Below, piece by piece: positions 51,401 through 64,000 of a stretch of 64,000 nucleotides of DNA (positions are counted from its first letter, which is position 1; each line of letters starts with the position of its first letter). The notes under the pieces were generated by a model. That model saw only the letters and a program-made list of their open reading frames with translations. It did no database searches and was not told the origin of the DNA. The stretch spans positions 612 to 64,611 of the forward strand of contig VWPU01003994.1 of the NCBI GenBank assembly GCA_013398955.1, given 5' to 3'. A program made the translations under genes and the position numbers. The stretch is from Callaeas wilsoni. Taxonomy: Eukaryota > Chordata > Aves > Passeriformes > Callaeidae.

Positions 51401-54400
51401 GTGGAGAGGAGCTGCAGCCAAGAGTCTGGAGAACTCCATCTGCCAACGTGGCTAACGAGGGCTGGGCCATACCCAGCTCTTGGCTCTCCTCCTCTGTCAG
51501 GGATGTGGGAGACCTGCTCCAAGAGTGAGGAGGTGCCATGTGTCACCCTGGGAGCAGCTGGAACCCCACAGCAGCAGAGCAGTACCCTCCTCTCCAAGGG
51601 GCTTCTCCTTTTCAGAAGTGGTCCTTCTTTCCCACAGACTTAGAAAAGCACATTCTCCCAAACCAATATATGGCTTCCAATGCGTATTTTCTTTATTCCA
51701 AAGCAGGTTTGGGTTTTGGTTGGTTTTCTGGGGTTTCAGTTTGTTCTTTCAGATTTTTTTTGGTGTTGTTTTCTTCACAGTCTCACAAAGCCACTCAAAG
51801 AATTAAAACCAGCTTTGAATAAACTGGTGGAAAAGTGTGCAAGGGTTATGGAATACCATAAGGACTGGTAAGGACATAAGGACTTGGAAGCCAACAGTAG
51901 AGGGTGCTACAGGTAACCCCAATCCTTTGAAATGTCTGTGCCATCTGGGACCCCTTATCCACAGATTTTTTGACACTACCACCAAATGGCACTTCTCATC
52001 TTGGGACTCCCATGGAACCATTGGACAGAAATAGAACGTCCAGACCTTTTCCCCATAGGCCAATCCACATGAATAGAAGTTAGCACCTGTAACACAATGT
52101 ATCAGTTGTTACCTGAAACAAATGGATCCATTTAACACTGGCATTCCCAGTTTAATCCATCCTCCCTCCTGCCAGGTGCCAGGGCCAGGTCCCTGCAGCA
52201 CTCTGCATCATAGGCTGTGCTGGAGGTACAGGGTCAAAACTTCTTTCCTCAGTGCTGCTTTGTACCTCCTAGTCCATGGTTTTAATAGGAAAATAACTTC
52301 TCCCCACTGGCTGGCTTCCTAAATCCAGTTCTCTGAGTTTTACAGGCCAAATGCTGCTCTGGGAATCCCTTTACCTGGGACTGGCTCCCTGGGAAAGGCA
52401 CTGCAGGTCGGCCTCCACACACCAAACCTCTCTCCCTCAGTTCCCAATTCCATGTAGTCATTCCAACCCAGAAAGCCTCATTCTCGACCACCTCCCCCGA
52501 GCACCTTGGGGCCAAGGGGGATGAATACAGAAAGTGCACAACGATGAAGTGAGTTCTGTACAGGAGAGTGCTAAAGTGTAAAGCTGAATAAAGATGAATG
52601 GTTCCCTGACACAACAGTTCCAGCCATCCCTTTCCTTACTGGTTTTGCAAAGGACTTGGAAAGCTCGGCCCTTTCATGCAGCTAATTAACACAAAATGTG
52701 GACTTTCAGTTTTTAGCCTTAAGTCTCTGAAGACGTATCACACTAATAAGAACGTTTATGGAAGAGTTCAGAACTGACTCAGCTCTCCTCCATTTTTCCA
52801 AGCAGGTGGATAACACTACCTGTGCTTTTTCACCTTTTTTTTCACTCTTATCAAGAATTTGAAGTTTGCTCTTCTCTTCCTGCCATTTGCCCTTCCATGG
52901 GCCTTGAAGAGCCATGTCATGCACTGTCCTCACATCCAGACCATTTAATCAGAAAATGCTGGACTCTGCCAGATTCCAGGTTTTGCTATTCGTTTCCCCA
53001 AATCACTCAGGTGTTCTTCAGGTGAGAAAGGCAACCTTATTACAGTTTCAGAGGTAGAGGAGGCCCTGCTCTGAGGCCCTCAGATACACTGTTCAGCTCT
53101 GCTAACAGGACACGTGAGCATGTTTTGCCCAGGACTGACCACCCTAGAGGCAGCCCCTGCATTTCGGGTGTTACACTGAAGCCCCCACCCCCAAAATGCC
53201 TGAGGAGTAAAATCTCATCTTGTTATTGCCCTGAAATAAACTACTTATGGTGATTATTTTGTCTGCTGACTGGCTAACAGCAGTAATCACTTAATCTGCT
53301 TAACACCTGAGCTTTCACTTTAACAGCCTTGGCAAATCTTGAAGAGCTAAAAAGGTTAAAACTAATCAGCGCCCAGTTCTAATAAGAATAATTAGTGTTT
53401 CCTACTCAAATGCATAATACCTCTTGCTTGTAGGAAAATGGTAGCTCGAAGGGGAATATTTGCACTTGTGTTTTTTATTGTGTTTTAAATAGTGTCAGCC
53501 TTCTTAATGCAGAAGGCGGTGATAACATGGTACTAGCTCCCTTTATTCACACAGGCTGTTCAATAATCCCACGAGAAACAGAAACAAACTGTACTGCTGG
53601 TTCGTAGGACTGCAGCTTGCAAGTTTATATTGCCTTTAAAGCTCTTCCTCACTGCAGCTACCAACGCAGTCCCTTCGCTCATTGGATTTAACCCAACTAC
53701 AGTCACGAGGGCTTCAGACAGGCCCTAGCACTGTGCCCGGGCTGTGCCAACTGCTTTCCATCCACTTCAGCCCATCCATTCTAAAAGAAGATGAACCCTT
53801 CCCACCCATCAACAAGCCATATGCATATATGAGAACATCCACTATCTCTAAATGTCTTTTTTTTATCATCCTCACAATCTAAACACGTTTTTGTTGCTAA
53901 GAGACCAAAACAGCAGAATTCGAGCACAGTGTTGACATGTCTGCTCAGCTGAAATTAATAAATTCATTGCCACTGATTTACTGGGAACCAGAGGAGGATC
54001 TTATGCATACCAAGGTGGCAGGGAAGGATTATTATTACTATAATTTGTTATTAAGCTAAATGGCTTTTCCAGCCTTCCTCAAAGCTTGGTCAAAAACTTT
54101 GCATTAATGTGGCGCTCTGTGTCTTCCAGACCCAAAACAATAGATGACATTCTGAATAGTTTAGTGCCAAATCAAACCAGGAATCCCACCACGACCATCT
54201 GTATTTGCACATGAAATCCCTGTGATTTGTGTACGCACACATCTGTGTACAATAAAACCACATCTAAATCAGTCTCCTGCAAGACTCATTAGATCAGTAT
54301 TTTTGTGTACAAATTAAAATACCAACCCTCCCTCCCAAACATGCCAGAACACAGAGCTGAAAACATTTTTCAACATAAAGATAACAAGATGAGAGACAGC

Positions 54401-57400
54401 TTCTGAAACACTTGCTTCTCAACACTTTATAAACTACATTAAATATAAATGCACGCACTGCATGCAGATCTTTTCTCACCATACCTTGACCTAGATGTTT
54501 ATCTCCTGCTCGAGGCTCTTCCAGTCTACAGGTGCCACTCCCAGCATTCAGGGTGAGTTCTGACAGATTTGCACTTATCTCTGCATCATCAAAATCCATA
54601 TGGCTTGAAAAGGCATCACCAGTTAGGAGTGGGTCTATCACCAGCGGAGAGCAAGGTGGAGATGGAGAAGAGAGAGATGACCTTGGGGACAGTGATGTCA
54701 TGGATTTGGGAGTACCAGACAAGGACCTCAGAGCCTGCATGCGACTCGTGGTATCTGCTTTTTGAGTTTTTGCTACTTCATTCTCGTGAATAGTGGTGAT
54801 ACAGCCTGATGGCCTAAACCCAGTGGCTCCTTCTAAGAGCAAGTCAAGCTTGTTCTGATATTCCGAGTCCAACTGCTCCAACTGCTCCAGGTGCTCGTAG
54901 TAGAGATCAGTGAAACTGGCTGAGGTGGACGAATCCTGGCTGGAGGTGGCAAGAGATCCTCTGCTAGATGCAAGAGAACCAGGGCTGCTGCTCGAGGAGA
55001 GGGAAAGCATGCTGGTGGAGAGACTGGAGGAAACAAGTCAGAAAACCATGACACTGTATCTTCTGATTTCTCAGGAAAACACTGCAATGTCACCACATCT
55101 CTAAGCCCACAGGGTTTTGCTTTGTTAGCTCAGGCCACACGCATTAGTCCCCAGAGCAATCCAGAACCACAGTCTACACAGCAGAAACAGTGGGTCACTG
55201 CTCAGTAAAACAGTATCCATCATACACATTCTTCTACTCACCAGATCAAACTCCTAAGAGTCTTCGTTTAGCCAAAAAAACTCTAATGAATGGTTTCAAA
55301 CCAATTAAAATTAGTGACATCCCCCTCCTCCCGCATCTCTCTGGAAAGTATCTATGGCTCCTGTTAATCTCCAAAGCAGACCACAAAAACCAGCAAGGCC
55401 CATGCAAGAAGATGAAGTTATTGCAATGAACTGTCTGACCATACGGAAATTTTCTTCCATTTGCCTCAATCTTGGACCTGCAGCCAAAAGGCAATATCAC
55501 AGCTGCCTGGAACTGGCCCTCAGAGATCACAACAGCCAGCAGTTCCCAGAAAGCTGGCAGGATTCGTCCATGTGAAAGACTGCTACATGGAATCCAGGGC
55601 CAAGAGAGCAAGGGAAAAAGGTGGGGGTGGGCTGTGAAATCAATTCACACGCCTTATTTATCCCTGGAGTTCTAGGTTCGGAACATAACTGACAACAAAA
55701 TTCATTTTAAGCAGGTGCTGAATAGAAGTCTGTTCAGATGAGAAAGTCCAGACACCACAGCACAGTTTTCTGCTCAGGAGACCCAGCAAGTATTCCAGCA
55801 GTGACTACAATATGTACCATCTCTAGAAATTCCATTTAAACCAGCACTCCTGCTCTGCATATTGAAGACCTTGGTCATTATTGACCCTCACTTCAGATAG
55901 GGATTAGCTATTGAAAAATTTCTGAATATGTGTAAGTGGCTTAAGCTGCCCCACTGAAAAACAGTGAGATATTAATAAGCCTAATAATCCTTTATTTATT
56001 ATTTATAGGGTAAAAGCTGGAAGCTACATTTGTGTAATTATGTCTATGACCTTATGAGAAAAAGGCAAGTATGCTGCATTTAGCATAATTTTGGCAGAAA
56101 ATGTCTTCTGCATTTGTATGACAGATGTGCACCGCATCACGTTTGTTCAAAAAAGCTTCTGATAGATGTTTTTGCATATTGGCAGTATATACACATCTGT
56201 TGAAGCCTAATGAATTTACAGCTTTTCAGTGTACTTTACTACGAAAAGGGAGGGATTTTAAATTAATCTTTTCCCTATCAAAAAACTGGGCTCAACTTCC
56301 TTTTGTGCATGCCTTTGAATGCCAGACATTTTGCATTATGGGGTTAATAACAAACACTTATTCTTATGAAGGAGCATGCCAAGAACACTGGGCACATGGT
56401 TAGGAAGAAATTAGTTTCACATGCTTCTTGGTCACCTCAAAAGATCCCTAATCAGCTAGGTGAAATGAAAATATGATGCATTTCCACTGCATAAAAGCCT
56501 CACAGATAGCTATTCTCCATGCTGGCTTATTTACATGTCAGTCTTGCACTATGATTTCTTTCCAGTCTTTTCGGTGTCATCTTCACAAAATGAAACAGAA
56601 TCCAAGTGGAGCAGAAGCTACAAACAGAGTAAATTCAGTACACACTGGTAGGAAAAAACCTCAACCAAACAAAAACCCCACCAAACTTTCTCGCTATCAG
56701 AACGATAAAAATAAAATTTTTTGCAAAATGATTTGGCCTTACTGCCTGCAGTCATGCATTAGTCTGGAAACAGCAATCCTGTGTTCTTCCAAAGCTACAG
56801 CCTGAACTAGAAGCCATTCTTTACACCATACAAACCACGACAGATTCAGGGATGTCTCTAGATATTGTCCACATTGCAAACAACTTGGAATTAGAGAAAT
56901 ACTATCATTCATACATTAACGTGTACTTGCATTAGTAAGATTCACTGCACTTGCTGTGTGTTAAGCTGTCTTTAACATACTCTATTAATGTAACAGCTCA
57001 GTAATTCGAACTTGAGTGAAAGAATCTCAGCTATCCCATGTCACCTAAATATTACTGAAATAGAAGGGGCTGTGCAAACTCCTGTTGTGAGACAGAGGCA
57101 CCACCACGAGGTTGCTCAGCCCATTGAAAAGCGCCCATCTAAACCGATGTACGATCCTAAGGCTTCTCCTCCTGCTGACTACACAGGGCCCTCAGGTCAC
57201 TGCTGGAACTGAAAGGCCTGTTAGCCCTCTCAGCTGGGAGCTGAATTGTTAGCAGAGAAAGGCAGTGGCACAACGTGCAGCAAAAGCAGCCCCAGCTTCT
57301 GGAAAGGGTCACCTACCTCTTCAGCTGGGTGTGCAACACGGCAACCAACCGCGTGGTTTCCTCCAGCTCTCGGACAAGCTGATTTCTTTTGCTGTTCAAC

Positions 57401-59094
57401 TTCAGCCTAAGAGAAGATGGAAGAAAGAGATGAGCTAAAGCAGCATTTACTATTTTAAATAAAGAGCAAAGTAAAAATCTACTTTTTTGCTGTGAAATCC
57501 TACAAAAGTTGATAGGAATACACAGGACAGAATTTGGTCAAGCTGTGTAGGTGTTTACCAACTTCAGAAACTTTTAAAATGCAGAACTCAATCCTGAAAA
57601 CATTCACAAGAGGATAAAATAATTACAGCTGGTGCCATAAAAGTTAATGTCTCTAGGATCAGGCCTCAAAAGAGTTGGGCAGATTTTACTCACGATACAC
57701 TATTGCGTTCCTGTAGTTACTGTGCTAATAAAAGCATCTTAATTTCCTTTCACTAAAGTCTATGGATGATTAAGGGTTACTTGATTTAGCTATTAACCAT
57801 CTCATTACAGCTTTACATTATTGACTTTAGCAACATCTCAGCTTTATTTCCCACCTGAATTGGTTTGAGACAAACACACGTGCACGTGGGTGCTCACATC
57901 CTAACTGGACAGGCCTTTGGACACAAAATCCTTCTCCATAAATGCATTGCATCTTTGGCACTCTAGGATGTGACCATATTCCCAAAAATCCCAAATGAAG
58001 GTGCTCACCTTATGGCAAGACCAGAACCAGCTGTCAAAGCACAGATACTTGATGCAGGTAAAAGTCTCATGGCTGAGACATTTACATTTTTTCCAGCCTG
58101 ATAAAACCATGAAAAGCCTGTGCAGAAAACTGGTGTCATCTGGACACTGACCATGTAGAAGAAATGAAAATACAGAGCCAAAGAGAGCGAATGCAGTGTG
58201 CCTATTCCATACATGATCAAGAGACTGCAGCTACCAGAAACACTGCTGAGCCACCCACATTAATACATCCAGAGTGTAAAACACCTGTAGGCAATGCCTA
58301 ATGCAGTATTCCTTCTCACTGTACATTCCCGTGAGATCTCCCCGTGCAGCACAGGTAAAATTAGGGAAGAAAGTTGGCATTTTTCCAGCTACTTTAGATT
58401 CACAGGATATTCCCTGCAAGCCCCACGGCCCTGTCAAATATCAGATCCTACAGGAATCACATACAAGGATGTTCAGAACAAACAGCAAATTTAAGAAATT
58501 TAAAATTCCATCTGCTGACATTTACCAAGGCCCAGACTGCACAGCAAGTGTGGAAGTTGCTGTGAGGTGCTGGCTGCATACAGAAATGTTACACTGCACT
58601 AATGTTACACTGGGCTATTTTGAGCATTCTTTACATTCCCATAAAGGATCCATTGCAGGAACAGCAACCATTCCCCACCAGGACAGGGAGACTTGCAGAT
58701 TAGTTGTTTGGGAGATGGTTTCGGAGGCTTTCTGAGCAGAGTGTCCTGGGAATGCGAGGGCACTGCTACAGGCAGCCAGCCAGGGGATGCTGGTGCTTGC
58801 TCCCAGTTACCTCTTGTCCATCAAGGCACTGCCCTGTGCCCACTAACCCACCTCTCAGTGAGAGCTTTGCTCTGAGTGTCTCTAGCAGCCTGAAGGTCTT
58901 CCTCCAGGCGCCTCCTCTCCGTCTCCAGTCTCTCCACCTCTCCTCGAGTCCATTTTCTGGGGCTAATAAATCGCATTTCTTTCAAGAGCTCCTCCTTCTC
59001 ATTAATCAGTATCAGACGATCCCGCTCAGAGTCCAGCACGCCAGGCCAGGCCTCGCTGTCGAGCTTGGCCAGTTGGATTTTCAGGTTTGCTATT
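39366..59094 (-). CDS. WWC1: WWC1 / KIBRA, C-terminal 15 exons (5' part beyond the window)
   Basis: Scaffold of the Hippo pathway (with NF2 and LATS kinases) and of aPKC-dependent polarity, cytoplasmic and cortical. Fifteen exons join in phase to about 806 codons, against roughly 1,110 residues for the whole protein. Visible order: coiled coil ([20 protein letters not shown] and following), serine-rich region with conserved [18 protein letters not shown], the [15 protein letters not shown] segment, a C2-type domain (exons at 47,521 to 45,825, e.g. [20 protein letters not shown]), an acidic stretch ([10 protein letters not shown]), the aPKC-binding neighbourhood ([20 protein letters not shown]), a C-terminal coiled coil ([20 protein letters not shown]) and the PDZ ligand ADDV. 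The two WW domains and the first coiled coil are not in the window. Wording is much closer to WWC1 than to WWC2 or WWC3, and RARS1 next door agrees. No frame defects seen. Confidence 0.96.
39934..40055 (-). CDS. WWC1: WWC1 exon, C-terminal coiled-coil end
   Basis: [20 protein letters not shown] then [20 protein letters not shown]. Donor TTCAG|GTAATT. Confidence 0.95.
40766..40996 (-). CDS. WWC1: WWC1 exon, C-terminal coiled coil
   Basis: 77 codons, including [20 protein letters not shown] and [20 protein letters not shown], ending [12 protein letters not shown]. Heptad-like leucines fit a coiled coil. Confidence 0.96.
41854..41946 (-). CDS. WWC1: WWC1 exon, aPKC-binding neighbourhood
   Basis: [20 protein letters not shown] then [11 protein letters not shown]. 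Basic and serine-rich, nearly identical to mammalian KIBRA. Confidence 0.95.
42256..42283. repeat. (AAY)n trinucleotide-type simple repeat
   Basis: taataataacaacaacagcaac in a WWC1 intron. Confidence 0.7.
43305..43469 (-). CDS. WWC1: WWC1 exon, serine-rich segment
   Basis: [20 protein letters not shown], then [20 protein letters not shown] and YVCR. Acceptor TCTTTCAG, donor TCGG|GTAAGG. Confidence 0.96.
44141..44288 (-). CDS. WWC1: WWC1 exon, acidic region
   Basis: [20 protein letters not shown] then [20 protein letters not shown]. Shorter in glutamate than the mammalian tract but in the same position. Confidence 0.93.
45038..45138 (-). CDS. WWC1: WWC1 exon, [20 protein letters not shown]
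   Basis: Matches [20 protein letters not shown]. Donor AGCTG|GTAGGT splits the Trp codon. Confidence 0.94.
45673..45825 (-). CDS. WWC1: WWC1 exon, end of C2 domain
   Basis: 51 codons: [20 protein letters not shown] then [12 protein letters not shown], followed by a diverged linker ([19 protein letters not shown]). Donor AACA|GTAAGA. Confidence 0.94.
46595..46787 (-). CDS. WWC1: WWC1 exon, C2 domain core
   Basis: [40 protein letters not shown] and [20 protein letters not shown]: the beta-strand core of the C2 domain. Confidence 0.96.
47521..47607 (-). CDS. WWC1: WWC1 exon, C2 domain
   Basis: [20 protein letters not shown] then LLQQDQK. Donor AAAGT|GTAAGT; the split Val codon is completed by the next exon. 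Confidence 0.95.
48494..48574 (-). CDS. WWC1: WWC1 exon, C2 domain start
   Basis: [20 protein letters not shown] then KVQIAM. It is the most diverged exon relative to human, but phase and FDSD.(T/S)EAVG support it. Confidence 0.92.
50288..50396 (-). CDS. WWC1: WWC1 exon, [15 protein letters not shown] segment
   Basis: [20 protein letters not shown] then [15 protein letters not shown]. Acceptor TTTTTGATAG, donor CAAAG|GTAGAC. Confidence 0.95.
54485..55023 (-). CDS. WWC1: WWC1 large exon, serine-rich phospho-regulated region
   Basis: About 180 codons: [51 protein letters not shown] and [20 protein letters not shown] then [10 protein letters not shown]. The SP/TP-rich part is the mitotic kinase and phosphatase target region of KIBRA and is fully kept. 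Confidence 0.96.
55024..57316. other. WWC1 intron with nothing recognisable
   Basis: AT-rich intronic sequence between the coiled-coil and serine-rich exons. No exon, RNA gene or clear mobile element was seen on either strand. The larger WWC1 intron at 50,397-54,484 is similar. Confidence 0.6.
57317..57406 (-). CDS. WWC1: WWC1 exon, coiled coil
   Basis: [20 protein letters not shown] then VAVLHTQLK. Acceptor CTTCTCTTAG, donor AAGAG|GTAGGT. Confidence 0.95.
58852..59094 (-). CDS. WWC1: WWC1 exon, coiled coil (first exon visible)
   Basis: [40 protein letters not shown] and [13 protein letters not shown]. Preceded by a very long T/C tract and CCCTGCAG. Upstream exons lie beyond 64,000. Confidence 0.96.
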
Positions 59095-62000
59095 CTGCAG
59101 GGGGAAAAAAAAAAAAATTTAAAAAAAAAATCAGTTCTTCCCTGAGGAGTGCCTGATTTCCTGCTCCAGACACGCAAAGGTGCACCACGACCAGCCACAT
59201 CTTCCAGTGCCCTGAGGAAGGCTCTCAGCTCTGGGACAACCACCCTCATGTCCCCCTCGCCAAAATGGTGTCAAGTGGCAGCACCCCTGGGATGTGGACA
59301 CGTAGAATGGGATTTTAACTCAGGTTTGCTCACAATGGAAAATGAAGTTTCTAGCTGATATGCAGTGTCCACCAGTCAGGGAATAATACAACAAAAAATC
59401 TGGATGTCAGAAAAAGTGATCAGATATATTACAGGTGTTTCATGTGCATTACAGCTATGACCTCAGAGTAGTTTGTGTGGAGGGTATGATGTGGTAATTA
59501 CCTACTCTTTAATCACTTTTATGGAAAATAACTGTGTACTCTCCATATACGATTCAGATAAAGATCAGCAGTTAGTCAAAAGCTTAGAAATTCTTTTTTT
59601 GTCTTTACAATGAGGAAGTTAATCCCATCTCCATGCTGCTACTGCAAGAATCCACCTGACTCAACAGTAAGCATTTTGGACACATTGAGGAGCTACGCTA
59701 CTTCTGGTGCAACCCGCACTTGAGGATGTGAGGAGCTGGAGAGGCAATGTGATGCTACCTAAATCCAGAGCTGCTTATTTGCCCCAGAATCAAAGCCTAT
59801 TTCCACTAGAGCTATCATTCCAGATTTCAGTTTAAAGCTTGTATCACCAGTCCTTCAGCACCACACCGCATCAGCTCAGGCAGGAAGATAATCACTAAAA
59901 GCAACAGCAATACAGATCTAGAATTTAGCAAGAGCTTTGACTGACAGTGGAGGAGGGCAAAGCTTGTGGCAGGTAAGGAGGCTGCTCACTCCAAGTATCT
60001 GACCATTCCCAACTTCCCAAATATCTGAACTGCTCAGTTAGGTCCACAAATAGTCACCTCTGCAATGCAACATACAGAGAGAAGCAGAAAACCAGCAGCA
60101 GGCCAGGATACAGAACCAAGGGCAGTAATGTCAGTCTTCCCAAAGGAAGCTGCCTCCTTTGCACTTACTAACCTACAACTCTTCAAGACCTGACAGGCTG
60201 ATCATGGTAGTTTGATGAGGAAACAACAGTACAGATAAATCTGAATTAGAATTACCAAGGACTTGTGTTTCTGAACTCACACAATCCAAAAAATCAAGTG
60301 GGAAGCAGGGAATGAGAAGAGCAGAATGGGCTGGGATGAAAAAAAATTTAAAAAGCTTAGGAGGCAAACAAGGAAAAAAAGAGTTTTGCAAGATATTTGC
60401 AAAAATAATTCACCTGACTGAACATCAGAGAGGTAAGGCATATGTGCCCCTTCATGTGATGAACTCAGGTTAATCCCTCACTTGGGTTTAGTAAATACAT
60501 AAGAAATGGAAGTGACATGTAAAATGGATCTCCAATATGGATCTCTCTTTGAAAAAGGCTTTGTGATCTGGTGACAGAGTTACTGGACTGAAATCAGGCG
60601 CAGAAAATAGCTGCAGGTACTGATCTGGATTCATCTCTCTAGAATTTGGTTTATGCTACAGAAGTGCAGAGGATGGTGAGTGTTTCCTCCAGCCAACGAG
60701 CACACAGGCAGGCAGAGAGCAAATTCAGTGCCAACCAGAAAATCAAAGTGTGTGGAGTAAGCAATAAGATGCAGATCTGGGCAGCAGCAGCTACAAGGCT
60801 CCTGAATGGCCCTGAAGAATAAAGCTTTGTCTTCCAAGCTCCAGAGGCCAAGAGGAACTCGAGCCCCGAGAGAGCCTGTGAAGGATTAGGCTGACACAGA
60901 CTGACCTGCCTCCCCCATCACAGGACAGACTAGAGATCACCTTTCTGAAGAGCAGCATCGCTTTCTGTACACCCATTTCCCACAGCAGGTTGCTTACTCT
61001 AATTAAAGTTTCATAATTGATAGATATTCAGCTCAACTATTTTTAGGTTGTCTTAAGAGCTGTTTTGTTTTTGAGTGCCTGATTAAGTGAAATACTGTGC
61101 TGCAATGAAGAATTAACAGTGGCATTAATTCATAATCCAAGAATTCCTCTGTGCATTTTGAAGGGATATGAGTCTAAGAGGATTGGCTAGCATAAATCTG
61201 ATCACTTTTGGCATACATTTGCATGGATATGGCTTTTCCACTGGAATTTGTTCTCTGTGCATTTCCGAGTCTAAAAGCTTTGTTAAACTAACCTCCAGTA
61301 TTACCTTTGGTACGTGATCATTATTTTCCCCCTTCTCAGTTAAAAGGAGGTTTATTATTCTGTTTTTCCAATAAAAAAGCTCCATCACAAAAGAAACACG
61401 TTGGAGAAGGTCTGCACTTGGCTGAACGCTCCAGCCCTTCAGCATTCACTGCCTGAGTCTGAACTGCACCACTGCTGAGCCAGGCTGGGCGTGCAATGCT
61501 GGGCTCAGGTCACACCACCTTTCTGAATGGCCACCAGACCGAACAAATACAGAACAGGAAGCTCAAGTTTTATTTAATTGTTCTCCTTCTACCTAGGAAA
61601 GGCAGTTAGATGATTTATTCATTGTCGTAACAAGCCTCTTTTTTGTTAATTAGGGAAAGTTAGCACTTTGTATTATTATGCAACACAGGCATAGCACGTA
61701 AAATTTTTAGTCTCTCTGGAGATTGTTCAGAGCACATGCATCTCCACAGGAGCATACACTAAGATGTGTATCTACAACCACTAATTAACAATCCTGTATC
61801 AGATAAGCTTCTGTTCTTGAGAAAAAACCCACAAACTAAGTGGGAGGTGTGGTTTAAAAACTGACCAGTCAAAAAAACACCATTGTTGTAATGCTGCTTA
61901 ACGTGACACTAAAATATTTCATTTTAGGAGATTAAAAAACCATATTTCTATAATCCCTGAGTTACCACCAGTCACATAGAACTTGAGCTCAAAGTTTAAC

Positions 62001-64000
62001 TGCTGAAGAAATTAGAACAAATAAGGATGCAAGTGCTACACAACTGAGTTACTGCTACATGTCTGAAACCGTACAACAAAATTTAGTTGCATCTCTGATT
62101 ACATTAATGCTGCAGCAGCTATCTCCTTGCTGAGATGTAGCAATGACAACCTTTTTGACATGGTACCCATTCTCAGTTTTTAATATAATTAAGCCAAAGG
62201 TTTGTGACTGTGGCTGCCCTGTGTCCTTTTCTGTGGGTTTTACATCATCGGCACTGGGGGTCTGTTGTCTCCCTGAGCTGTGACAGGAAAGGACGCAGCG
62301 GTGGGGAAGGGCACTGGGTCCTGGCAGCTCTGCTGTGGTGAAGTTCAGTCAGATATTCACCTACATCTGAGCTTTCAGCCTGGTCCAGAGCAGTGGTGCC
62401 CACAGTGTCTGCCAGAGCCTGCTTTCAAAAGCACCAGCCCCTCACAGATCTAGCAGCTCTAAACGAATTAATACGGGACCATCTTGATTTCAAGCCCTAA
62501 GTTTCACCTTTCCAGATACTGCAGAGCTAATGAAACACATGCATTTCCATCACTTGGTTCCTTCACAGTACGTGCGTGGGCAAAGTACTTAGTCTTCTAT
62601 TGTGTTTTTGGAACATTTTAATGCTGCCGTGGGGACAGGAAACACTTCTAACATCACAAGGAAGACTTTTCACAGGAACAGAAGGTTCCTTGTGAGTCAC
62701 TATATCCATAGTATTGTTCCAGCTTTAAACCAGTCGTGGTATTTGTTTCTGTAGCTCCTACTAAATACCGTGCCAAAATCACGGTGCTCTGATAGCTGGA
62801 GATCTTTTCATTTTAGCATCAACTATTCATGTCCATTTAGATCCATCTTTCCTCATGATGCTGCTTTTTAAACTTTGAGAAAAACCTCTAGATAACCTAG
62901 GACAAACATGGGGTATGAGCAGTAAGTATTCTTTAACTGCAAGGTGTGTTGTATGCCCCTCGTTGTCACTTCAAATGAACTACTGTGCTGTCTTTATAAA
63001 GTTCTCTCTCTTTATAAAGATCTTGAGAAGAATGTTCTCAGTTTTGTCACTATTCACTTGCCCTTCCTTGGAAAAGATACAGGATAAAGTAAAAGTATTC
63101 CTCTTCAACCTGAAGGTGTAAAGTCAGTGTGAATTCAATTGCAGCCTTCAGCAAAGCTTAAAAGTAAAAAGCAATTTTAACACTGCAAAATTAACCACTG
63201 CTTCTGAAGGAATGGTATTTTTAATGTTGCTTTAAAAAGTCAGTGAATGATTTGAATGTCAAGGTAGTTTGGCAAATCTTGGACTGGCAAAATAAACAGG
63301 TCTGATAAAACTGCTCCACCTAAGAAGAGAAGTATAAATTCTTGTCAAAAGCAGCTGGGCACACAGTCTTTGACAACTGTCACAGACACACATCCAATTT
63401 TATGCCACTGAGAATCAAGGCCTACTGGCCATGCCAACACACCAAAATGAGAGCATTATGAGTAACCTCAGCCGTAAGGCTCTTATTTCTAACCAGAGAC
63501 TGGAGGAGAAGCCTGCTCTTTGCATATATCCCAAGCACAGATTGTACCATGCATCTGAACTTTGTTATTCTGGAGTTGCAAAGTCCCTCTAGAGCAATTA
63601 AAAGCCAAGAGAGAAGTCATCCCCAGCAATGGTTACATGACTGAACAAAGACTAGGCCAGCCAAAGTCTAAGTAATAATTCTTGGTGGTTTTTCATTTAA
63701 CTACACAGTTGTGTTAGCTATTATCTATTAAAAAGTAAATCCTGGAAAGATTTTGCTTAAATTGGCCTGTTAAGCAGATAGAATTTTTTAAAAATCTATA
63801 CTTCATTCATCTGAGATCAGAGGACAAAGGTGAAAACTTACATTCTTACAGATAAGCTCTGGAATTTCAGCCATTGACCATATTTTGATGTAAGGTGTTA
63901 ACACAATATACATTTCTTCTTATCACACTCAGGCATGCAAACATGCATTCATTTCGAATAAGGTAAGGAGATGCCTTGCAGTACAGTCTCCTTATTAGGA
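59095..64000. other. WWC1 intron running off the right edge
   Basis: The expected preceding KIBRA exon (LPKQYLDVSSQTDISG to LRLRYEEAKRR) was looked for on the minus strand and not found, so the window ends inside this intron. It opens with an A-rich run (59,106-59,133), which is the T-rich part of the acceptor. The rest is AT-rich with no supported feature. Confidence 0.65.

Noticed and set aside
61125..61445. Minus-strand 106-codon frame in the right-hand WWC1 intron
   Set aside because: No similarity to KIBRA and no splice context; chance frame in AT-rich intron.

Overview
The window is vertebrate nuclear DNA and almost certainly avian. It carries several CR1-type LINE 3' ends, introns are short for a vertebrate, and the promoter is GC-rich. 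The order WWC1 then RARS1 on the same strand is the one known from human 5q34-q35 and the corresponding bird chromosome. I cannot fix the species. No prokaryotic, organellar, CRISPR or tRNA features were seen.

Layout: (1) 1-5,983 is non-coding upstream or intronic sequence with one CR1 fragment. (2) 5,984-18,407 on the plus strand holds nine exons of a DLC-family RhoGAP gene (relatives DLC1, STARD13, STARD8): SAM domain, serine-rich adaptor region with a talin-binding-like helix, and a RhoGAP domain with the arginine finger and catalytic asparagine present. (3) 18,408-21,029 is GC-rich, repeat-bearing sequence where the family's C-terminal START domain should lie. No intact START exon is visible, only a weak degenerate match near 20,680-20,780. 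(4) 21,030-37,901 on the minus strand is a complete 15-exon RARS1 gene (cytosolic arginyl-tRNA synthetase, 661 codons), tail-to-tail with the DLC-like gene and starting in a CpG island. (5) 37,902-39,365 is a short intergenic gap with a polypurine tract, a CR1 element and the WWC1 3' UTR. (6) 39,366-59,094 on the minus strand holds the last 15 coding exons of WWC1 (KIBRA), from the second coiled coil through the C2 domain to the C-terminal ADDV PDZ ligand. The exons encoding the WW domains lie beyond the right edge, and 59,095-64,000 is intron.

All splice junctions given were placed by eye from protein similarity, AG/GT dinucleotides and phase. RARS1 and WWC1 exon lengths add up in frame throughout. 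RARS1 and WWC1 have unrelated jobs (translation; Hippo and polarity scaffolding) and are simply long-standing neighbours. The item most worth following up is the DLC-family gene. Its sequence is DLC1-like but not DLC1, and it sits at the RARS1 locus, where I know of no DLC-family gene in mammals. It could be a fourth ohnologue whose START domain is lost, decayed or very divergent.
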